Shown in pieces: positions 14,659-19,998 of a DNA stretch of 47,532 nt (the stretch's first letter is position 1; each line of letters begins with the position of its first letter). The notes beneath the pieces are model-generated. The model saw only the letters and a program-made list of their open reading frames with translations, had not been told where the DNA came from and did no database searches. The stretch comes from Anaerotignum sp. (lineage in GTDB: Bacteria > Bacillota > Clostridia > Lachnospirales > Anaerotignaceae): the NCBI GenBank assembly GCA_020024455.1, contig JAHHTU010000016.1, positions 1 to 47,532 on the forward strand, given 5' to 3'. The translations under genes were made by a program, and so were the position numbers.

Positions 14659-17112
14659 ATGGCTATGAAAATTGCACTTGCCGGTAACCCGAACTGCGGC
14701 AAGACAACATTATTTAATGCCTTGACCGGTTCTAACCAATTCGTTGGGAACTGGCCTGGTGTAACAGTAGAGAAAAAAGAAGGGAAATTGAAAGGCAACA
14801 AAGATGTTATCATCATGGACTTGCCCGGTATTTACTCTCTTTCCCCATATACATTGGAAGAAGTGGTTGCAAGAAACTACTTGATTGGAGAACGCCCTGA
14901 TGGTATCTTAAATATCATTGATGGTACAAACTTGGAAAGAAACCTGTATCTGACAACACAGTTGGCAGAATTGGGTATACCGATGGTCATTGCCATCAAC
15001 ATGATGGACGTTGTACAGAAAAACGGTGACCAAATCAATATTAAAAAACTTTCCGAAGATTTGGGTTGTAAAGTCATTGAAATTTCTGCATTGAAAGGTA
15101 CCGGTATTCAGGAAATTTCCGAAGCAGCGGTACAGGTGGCATCTCAGCAAAAACATATGCCAAAACACAGCTTTGCACCTTCTGTGGAAAGTGCATTGCA
15201 AGATATTGTTGCAAAATTGAGCGATATTCCCGAAGAATTGAAACGTTTTTATGCAATCAAATTGTTTGAACGTGATGATAAAATCGTCGAAAAAATGGCA
15301 CAAGCACCTGATGTGGAAGAAATCATCAAAATGGCAGAAACCGAAATGGACGATGACAGCGAAAGTATCATCACAAACGAAAGATATACATATATCTCCG
15401 AATTGATTCAACATTGTTATAAAAAACAAAACAAAGGCGGATTGACATTATCCGATAAAATTGACCAGATTGTGACAAACAGATGGTTGGCACTGCCTAT
15501 TTTTGCAGTAGTCATCTATATTGTGTACTATGTTTCTGTAACAACCATTGGTACATTTGCAACAGACTGGACAAATGATGGTTTGTTTGGTGATGGTTTC
15601 TACTTGTTTGGAAACGGTAGAGCGGAATATGAAGCAGCAAACGAAGAATACACCATCGCAACAGAAAAAATTGATGCATTTTTAGAAGCGGCAACGGAAG
15701 ATGGTATTGACACAACCGGTGTTGCAGAAGCAATCGAAGAAGGTAGCGATATTGCACCGTTCTTGACAGCAGCGGCTGATGTTACCACAACTGTGGCATT
15801 GGAAGATGAAGATGGCAATGTAACAGAAGAATTGCCTGTGAATGTAACAGAATTTGAAACAGCATTGTCCGCAGAAGAACCAGCAGTGGAAGATTTCGGT
15901 ACTTGGGTACCCGGTATCCCTGCTTTGGTAGAAAACGGTTTGGATAAGATTGCAGTAGATGGCTGGCTGAAAAGCTTGATTTTGGACGGTATTGTTGCCG
16001 GTGTTGGTGCTGTATTGGGCTTCGTACCACAAATGTTGGTATTGTTTATCTTCTTGGCTTTCTTAGAAGGCTGCGGATATATGGCTCGTATCGCATTTAT
16101 CATGGATAGAATTTTCCGTAAATTTGGTTTAAGTGGGAAGTCCTTTATCCCGATGTTGATTGGTACCGGTTGTGGTGTACCGGGTGTTATGGCATCTCGT
16201 ACCATTGAAAGCGACCGTGACAGAAAAATGACAGTTATGACAACAACATTTATCCCTTGTGGTGCAAAATTGCCCATCATTGCATTGATTGCAGGTGCAT
16301 TGTTCAACGATGCGTCTTGGGTTGCACCAAGTGCTTACTTTGTAGGGATTGCAGCAATCGTTGTTTCCGGTATTATTTTGAAGAAAACAAAAATGTTTGC
16401 AGGCGACCCTGCTCCATTCGTTATGGAATTGCCTGCATACCATATGCCTACGGTTGGTAGTGTTTTGAGAAGTATGTGGGAAAGGGGTTCTTCCTTTATC
16501 AAAAAAGCGGGTACTGTGATATTGATTTCCGCAATCTTGTTGTGGTTCTTACAGAGCTTCGGTGTAACAGCAGATGGCTTTGGTATGGTAGACGATTTGA
16601 ATGATAGCGTTTTGGCAAACTTGGGCTCTGCGATTGCTTGGATTTTTGCACCTTTGGGTTGGGGACAATGGCAGTCTGCTGTTGCCGCAATTACAGGTTT
16701 GATTGCAAAAGAAAACGTTGTTGCAACATTCGGTGTATTGTTTGGTTTTGCAGAAGTTGCGGAAAACGGTGCAGAATACTGGGGCACATTGTCCTCTTTC
16801 TTCACACCGGCAGCGGCTTATAGTTTCTTAGTATTTAACTTGTTGTGTGCACCTTGCTTTGCAGCGATTGGTGCAATCAAAAGAGAAATGAATAACACAA
16901 AATGGACATGGTTTGCAATCGGTTATCAAACAATTTTTGCATACTTGGTATCCTTGTGTGTATATCAAATCGGTTCTTTGATTACAGGTACCGCCGGATT
17001 TGGTATTGGTACTGTGGTAGCGTGCATAGTCATCGTTGGCTTTATTTACTTCTTGTTCAGACCTTACAAAGAAAGTAAGGTGTTGACAACAAAAGTATCT
17101 GTATCAAAATAA
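14659..17112 (+). CDS. feoB: Ferrous iron permease FeoB
   Basis: The 817-aa GTP-gated Fe(II) transporter of the cytoplasmic membrane. N-terminal G domain: GNPNCGKTT (residues 9-17), DLPGIYS, NMMD; then a helical GDI domain to about residue 270. The membrane core has the two Gate motifs, with FIPMLIGTGCGVPGVMASRT and the CGAKLPII segment intact. Unusual is a ~95-residue acidic, Ala/Glu/Thr-rich insertion (about residues 318-412) in the outside loop after TM1. The ATG at 14659 follows AAAGGGAGG. The gene belongs to the feo operon and may also be transcribed separately under its own operators. Confidence 0.97.
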   Translation: MAMKIALAGNPNCGKTTLFNALTGSNQFVGNWPGVTVEKKEGKLKGNKDVIIMDLPGIYSLSPYTLEEVVARNYLIGERPDGILNIIDGTNLERNLYLTTQLAELGIPMVIAINMMDVVQKNGDQINIKKLSEDLGCKVIEISALKGTGIQEISEAAVQVASQQKHMPKHSFAPSVESALQDIVAKLSDIPEELKRFYAIKLFERDDKIVEKMAQAPDVEEIIKMAETEMDDDSESIITNERYTYISELIQHCYKKQNKGGLTLSDKIDQIVTNRWLALPIFAVVIYIVYYVSVTTIGTFATDWTNDGLFGDGFYLFGNGRAEYEAANEEYTIATEKIDAFLEAATEDGIDTTGVAEAIEEGSDIAPFLTAAADVTTTVALEDEDGNVTEELPVNVTEFETALSAEEPAVEDFGTWVPGIPALVENGLDKIAVDGWLKSLILDGIVAGVGAVLGFVPQMLVLFIFLAFLEGCGYMARIAFIMDRIFRKFGLSGKSFIPMLIGTGCGVPGVMASRTIESDRDRKMTVMTTTFIPCGAKLPIIALIAGALFNDASWVAPSAYFVGIAAIVVSGIILKKTKMFAGDPAPFVMELPAYHMPTVGSVLRSMWERGSSFIKKAGTVILISAILLWFLQSFGVTADGFGMVDDLNDSVLANLGSAIAWIFAPLGWGQWQSAVAAITGLIAKENVVATFGVLFGFAEVAENGAEYWGTLSSFFTPAAAYSFLVFNLLCAPCFAAIGAIKREMNNTKWTWFAIGYQTIFAYLVSLCVYQIGSLITGTAGFGIGTVVACIVIVGFIYFLFRPYKESKVLTTKVSVSK

Positions 17113-17135
17113 AATAAAAAAGGAGTGATTGATAT

Positions 17136-17270
17136 ATGGGAACATTTGTTGTAGGTGCGATACTTGTGATTGTGGTTGTTGCCATTATCAGAAAGCTCAT
17201 CAAAGACAAAAAAGAAGGAAAAGGTTGCGGCGGAAATTGTAATTCCTGCGGTAGCCATTGCAAACATTAA
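17136..17270 (+). CDS. FeoB-associated Cys-rich membrane peptide
   Basis: A 44-aa peptide with one N-terminal membrane helix (VGAILVIVVVAIIRKLI), a basic linker and the Cys/His tail CGGNCNSCGSHCKH. This matches the FeoB-associated Cys-rich family encoded right after feoB in many Firmicutes. The tail (four Cys, two His) would bind metal on the cytoplasmic side if the N-terminus is outside. The ATG follows AAAGGAGTG, 23 nt after feoB. Its role in iron handling is inferred from this constant neighbourhood. Confidence 0.9.
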   Translation: MGTFVVGAILVIVVVAIIRKLIKDKKEGKGCGGNCNSCGSHCKH

Positions 17271-17322
17271 ATTTATCATTGTATCAAAAATAGATGTAAA
17301 CATCAAAATTTATCATTGTATC
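17269..17322 (+). repeat. Short tandem duplication after the feoB-associated gene
   Basis: AAATTTATCATTGTATC occurs at 17269-17285 and again at 17306-17322, a 37-nt step. The first copy overlaps the stop codon. It looks like a local duplication in the 3' untranslated region. Confidence 0.8.
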
Positions 17323-17323
17323 G

Positions 17324-17351
17324 AAAACCGACGAATATTCGTCGGTTTTTT
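17324..17351 (+). terminator. Terminator of the feo operon
   Basis: A self-complementary AAAACCGACGAA/TTCGTCGGTTTT stem (17324-17349) ends in a run of six T residues. Confidence 0.9.
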
Positions 17352-17383
17352 GTATGTATTTGTTTTGGAAAGGATTGTATCAA

Positions 17384-17558
17384 ATGACAGAACAACAAGG
17401 GCGGCTTTTGATGGCAGATATGGTGTGATGGGATACAAGAAGGTGCGATAGAACAAAGGCGTATCATATTTGAAATGCAAATATATATGCAATGACATTC
17501 TATTTTCATACGGCAACTGTTTGTGGATTTATTTGGAGGCAATCCATTTTTGAAATGA
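17384..17558 (+). pseudogene. Decayed small ORF, one frameshift and one in-frame stop
   Basis: AAAGGA precedes an ATG at 17384 giving MTEQQGRLLMADMV and then TGA. Removing one base near 17426 lets the reading continue as DGIQEGAIEQRRIIFEMQ and on to a TGA at 17493. The same frame then goes on coherently (FIRQLFVDLFGGNPFLK) to 17558. The joined ~57-aa product looks like a real protein (helical, with normal amino acid use), but I do not recognise it. The stop lies inside the first copy of the 17551 repeat. Confidence 0.45.
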
Positions 17559-17620
17559 GTTTCTACCTATTATAATGCATAGATGTCGTTATCCATGACT
17601 ATTTATGGTTATCCGAAACA
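17551..17620. repeat. Unexplained ~70-bp repeat, copy 1
   Basis: It begins with a 26-nt block (17551-17576, core ATGAGTTTCTACCTATTATA) that matches 17701-17726 with one mismatch. It ends in three 10-bp units of consensus RYTATYYANN: GTTATCCATG, ACTATTTATG, GTTATCCGAA (17588-17617). The internal palindrome is imperfect in this copy. Confidence 0.75.
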
Positions 17621-17700
17621 AACAAATAGAAGATAGACCTCTTTGTTTGAAATGCGTTGCGAGCAAATATCGCTCATAAATGATGCTCTGATTTTACATT

Positions 17701-17770
17701 TGGAATGAGTTTCTACCTATTATAATAGGTAGATATAGTTATTTACAACTATCCAAAGTTATCTAAAACT
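17701..17770. repeat. Unexplained ~70-bp repeat, copy 2, with 22-bp perfect palindrome
   Basis: It lies exactly 150 bp after copy 1. A perfect 22-bp palindrome with half-site TCTACCTATTA lies at 17712-17733. Three 10-bp units follow: GTTATTTACA, ACTATCCAAA, GTTATCTAAA (17738-17767). Spacing equal to one DNA turn suggests protein binding on one helix face. Confidence 0.75.
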
Positions 17771-17919
17771 GATTACCGTCTGTATATGCTTGTTTTTTTG
17801 GTGTAGGGTTGGAACGAATGGAGAAAAGAGAGGTACATCGAACGGAGCGGTTATGTTTGGCTAGCGATATTTATATTTATGTGATTGCAGAGGAGACCCT
17901 TGGGATATGAAAGATAAAT

Positions 17920-17954
17920 GAAAAACCATGTGATGGGTGGTCACATGGTTTTTC
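17920..17954. terminator. Terminator of the flavodoxin operon (bidirectional shape)
   Basis: A 14-bp stem GAAAAACCATGTGA and complement (17920-17933 and 17941-17954) with a 7-nt loop, about 55 nt past the flavodoxin stop on the minus strand. Confidence 0.85.
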
Positions 17955-18007
17955 TTTGAGGGTATATTTTTATAGAATTCAGAAGGATAAGTTGTACGTT
18001 ATTTATA

Positions 18008-18424
18008 TTAGTATGCTGCGAATTTTTCGCCGAATGCTTTACAGCTTTCTTTACCATCGGCATCGGGGAAGCCACAAATCATCAGACCTTCGTCCATCAC
18101 ATCTGCGCCGCCTTTGTTGCATCTTTCATACCAATCACGCATCCATTGGCCATCTCCCCAGCCGTAAGAACCAAAGAGAGCGATTTTTTTGCCTTTCAGG
18201 TCGCCTTCTACGCCGGTGAAGAATGGTTCAAATTCTGCTTCTTCCAATACTTCGTCGCCCATAGCGGCACAACCGAATGCGATTTTATCATAATCGTTAA
18301 CACTGCCTTGGAATGCGTCAACGGAAAATACTTCTGCATCAGCACCGATACCTGCTGCGATTTCGTTTGCCATAACAGCAGTATTACCTGTGCCGCTCCA
18401 ATAAATAACTGCAATTTTACTCAT
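18008..18424 (-). CDS. Flavodoxin
   Basis: A 138-aa FMN-binding electron carrier that can replace ferredoxin when iron is short. The phosphate-binding loop YWSGTGNTAVMA is at the N-terminus. The FMN-contact segments GCAAMGDEVLEEAEFEPF and FGSYGWGDGQWM follow, all intact. The ATG lies behind AAAGGAGG. It is the last gene of a minus-strand operon with DUF2325 and DUF3793, next to feo genes, and this fits iron-limitation control. Confidence 0.94.
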   Translation of the reverse strand: MSKIAVIYWSGTGNTAVMANEIAAGIGADAEVFSVDAFQGSVNDYDKIAFGCAAMGDEVLEEAEFEPFFTGVEGDLKGKKIALFGSYGWGDGQWMRDWYERCNKGGADVMDEGLMICGFPDADGKESCKAFGEKFAAY

Positions 18425-18487
18425 AAAAAAATGCCTCCTTTTTCTTCATAGAAAAGATATTTGTTATTAAAAAAATATGATATAGTA

Positions 18488-19060
18488 TCAGGCTGCACCC
18501 AAGAGGGAGAGAATGGGTGTACCTGCGGCTACCTCTTCCATCAGTCTTTCACGGCAGTTTTTGTAACATTGGAAAATACGCAATGCTTTTTCTTCATCAC
18601 CATATACTTTCCAATAGCCAACGCATTTGTAATTCAACCCTTTTTGTTTGATAAAACAAAATACATCGGCAGGGGGATAGCCTAAGAAAAATCCGATTTC
18701 ATGCGGAAATTCACAATAGGCTTGCATTCTGCTACGTAAAAATTGAATGGTTTGATAAAACGTTTTTGGATTGCCCAAAGATTGCGGATAACCCAAAGAA
18801 AGCAGATACTGTTTCACATGGGGCACACGCAAATATCGCAACATTGCCTTTTGTCTGTATACCATTAGGAATACACGCTTTTTACAGCTGTACAGATATA
18901 CAATATGTATGCCATAAGGTTGTAATTCTTTTTGATAAGTTGCAATTTCTTCTCGATATTGTGGCAGCAACTCCAAGGGAAATGAAAATAAATTTGCTTG
19001 TTTTCGCCCCAACAAAGTAGGTGCCGCATGATGAATTAACTCTGTTTCAAAAAAAGACAA
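18488..19060 (-). CDS. DUF3793 family protein
   Basis: A 190-aa protein with the family pattern HHAAPTLLGRKQANLFSF at the N-terminus and EIGFFLGYPPADVFCFI...YKCVGYWKVYGDEEKA at the C-terminus. Function is unknown; family members are found in anaerobic Firmicutes beside flavodoxin and feo genes. Conserved Cys and Tyr residues may bind a cofactor, but that is a guess. The start is a TTG at 19060, 9 nt after AGAGGGG; no ATG fits. A GTTAG-N6-CTAAC operator lies 25 nt upstream. Confidence 0.85.
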   Translation of the reverse strand: MSFFETELIHHAAPTLLGRKQANLFSFPLELLPQYREEIATYQKELQPYGIHIVYLYSCKKRVFLMVYRQKAMLRYLRVPHVKQYLLSLGYPQSLGNPKTFYQTIQFLRSRMQAYCEFPHEIGFFLGYPPADVFCFIKQKGLNYKCVGYWKVYGDEEKALRIFQCYKNCRERLMEEVAAGTPILSLLGAA

Positions 19061-19084
19061 TCTGGGTCACCCCTCTTTCTGAAT

Positions 19085-19100
19085 GTTAGTCACTGCTAAC
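19085..19100. promoter_or_regulatory. GTTAG-N6-CTAAC operator before the DUF3793 gene
   Basis: GTTAGTCACTGCTAAC, with the same arms and spacing as the feo operators, lies in the gap between the DUF2325 and DUF3793 genes. I see no convincing promoter there, so it may act as a roadblock or a second regulated start. Confidence 0.6.
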
Positions 19101-19121
19101 TAGCAGGTATACATATAGCAA

Positions 19122-19403
19122 TCAACAACAATGTTCTGCCAAGATTTTTTTCAGAGCAGAAGAAGAGCTGCTGTGAGAGCGTGCGATAGAAATGTTATTT
19201 TTTTCTGCTTCCTGCACGGCTCCGTTTGCCATGATGTGAGAAACTGTGGAAGTAAACAGTATGATTAAATCTGCTTTTCCAATTTGAGAACGGAAGTTCC
19301 CAGGCAGTTGCGTGAATACTTTGCTTTTGCAATTATATTTTTTGCAAATATCCATGTACTGACGTACCATTCTATCATGACCACCAACGATAACAACACT
19401 CAT
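19122..19403 (-). CDS. DUF2325 domain protein
   Basis: A 93-aa Rossmann-like protein: VVIVGGHDRMVRQYMDICKKYNCKSKVFTQ, then KADLIILFTSTVSHIMANGAVQEAEKNNISIARSHSSSSSAL. This is the DUF2325 pattern, common in Firmicutes, often next to metal and redox genes; biochemical role unknown to me. The C-terminus ends in Cys-Cys. The ATG follows AGGAGGT. It is the first gene of the minus-strand operon, with a strong promoter and two operators in its leader. Confidence 0.88.
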   Translation of the reverse strand: MSVVIVGGHDRMVRQYMDICKKYNCKSKVFTQLPGNFRSQIGKADLIILFTSTVSHIMANGAVQEAEKNNISIARSHSSSSSALKKILAEHCC

Positions 19404-19441
19404 AAATATACCTCCTGTCTGAAAATAATAAATAGATAAAA

Positions 19442-19457
19442 GTTAGTAAAGACTAAT
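19442..19457. promoter_or_regulatory. Operator 2 of the DUF2325 operon
   Basis: GTTAGTAAAGACTAAT, identical to 14627-14642 upstream of feoB. Its centre is 34 bp from the neighbouring operator, the same distance as at feoB. Confidence 0.75.
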
Positions 19458-19474
19458 CTATGTGCAAATAAAAT

Positions 19475-19492
19475 AGTTAGTAAAAACTAACT
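19475..19492. promoter_or_regulatory. Operator 1 of the DUF2325 operon
   Basis: AGTTAGTAAAAACTAACT, an 18-bp dyad beginning about 3 nt after the predicted minus-strand start of transcription. Confidence 0.78.
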
Positions 19493-19501
19493 CGTGTTTG
19501 T

Positions 19502-19530
19502 ATAGTATCACAGCCCCTAATAATTGTCAA
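19502..19530 (-). promoter_or_regulatory. Sigma-A promoter of the DUF2325-DUF3793-flavodoxin operon
   Basis: On the minus strand, perfect TTGACA (19530-19525), 17 nt, TACTAT (19507-19502); predicted start near 19495. Confidence 0.85.
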
Positions 19531-19623
19531 TAGTGTTTTGGTAGGAATTTGAAAAAAATTTTTATTGCAGGCAAATTTTGCCTTAGAAATGACATTTTTC
19601 GAGAAATGTATACAAAAAAGTGG

Positions 19624-19652
19624 TTGACAATATGAAATCGCAGCAGTAAACT
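19624..19652 (+). promoter_or_regulatory. Sigma-A promoter of the P-type ATPase operon
   Basis: TTGACA (19624-19629), 17 nt, TAAACT (19647-19652), the same elements as the feo promoter. The leader is about 60 nt. Confidence 0.85.
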
Positions 19653-19717
19653 ATATCGAAAGTATCACAAAATAATAAATCAAAATAAACGAACAAAAAT
19701 TTAGGAGGTATGACAGT

Positions 19718-19981
19718 ATGTGGAAAGATTGTTTGAAATGTGACAGAGCTTGGATGTTTGTTGGTGGTATTGCGGCTGCAATCATTGGAAAAAAAGTATT
19801 GCAAAGCAATGTAACAAGAGAATTGTGTGTAAAAACAGTTGCACAGGCTATGAAATTGCAACAAGATGCACAAGCAACATTTGCAAATATCAAAGAAGAA
19901 GCAGAAGATATTTGCTGTGATGCAAAAAAACAGGCACAAGCAGCAGCTGATTGCGAATGTGATTGTGCGTGTGAAGCGTAA
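19718..19981 (+). CDS. FezA-like/DUF6110-type small membrane protein with Cys-rich tail
   Basis: An 87-aa protein. A short N-terminal segment with CLKC is followed by one Gly/Ala membrane helix (about residues 12-28: WMFVGGIAAAIIGKKVL). Next comes an amphipathic helix (about residues 35-75) and a tail CECDCACEA. Eight or nine Cys residues in total suggest metal contact. The ATG follows TAGGAGGT, and the P-type ATPase gene starts 17 nt after its stop. In ferrosome loci a small hydrophobic protein (FezA) is encoded directly before the P1B-6 ATPase FezB. I infer the same pairing here; sequence alone cannot prove homology to FezA. Confidence 0.7.
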   Translation: MWKDCLKCDRAWMFVGGIAAAIIGKKVLQSNVTRELCVKTVAQAMKLQQDAQATFANIKEEAEDICCDAKKQAQAAADCECDCACEA

Positions 19982-19998
19982 GAATTGGGGGCATTAAC

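Larger units (their letters stand above)
17271..18007. other. Gene-poor stretch between the feo operon and flavodoxin
   Basis: Besides the tandem duplication, feo terminator, decayed ORF and the two repeat copies listed separately, it holds one weak 30-codon ORF (17818-17910) starting MEKREVHRTE after TAGGG. Nothing else supports that ORF. The end of the stretch carries the flavodoxin terminator. I see no transposase or recombinase remnant. Confidence 0.7.
19404..19717. promoter_or_regulatory. Divergent control region between the DUF2325 and P-type ATPase operons
   Basis: Besides the two promoters and two operators listed separately, it holds two dyads not of the GTTAG type. One is AGGCAAATTTTGCCT (19569-19583), midway between the -35 elements. 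The other is ACATTT-N6-AAATGT (19592-19609), 14 nt before the -35 of the ATPase operon. No GTTAG/CTAAC site lies on the ATPase side, so that operon may answer to another regulator. Confidence 0.55.

Noticed and set aside
17493..17495. In-frame TGA in the small ORF as selenocysteine or recoded Trp
   Set aside because: A frameshift is needed as well, no SECIS-like hairpin is visible directly downstream, and TGA is used as a normal stop elsewhere (for example truA).
17551..17770. Resemblance of TTTCTAC...GTAGAT in the repeat to a Cas12a-type CRISPR repeat stem
   Set aside because: There are only two copies, 150 bp apart, with different 3' halves and no spacer-sized unit, and no cas gene is in the window.
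17818..17910. 30-codon ORF before the flavodoxin terminator
   Set aside because: It has only a weak binding site, no promoter and no recognisable sequence; noted in the gap entry instead.
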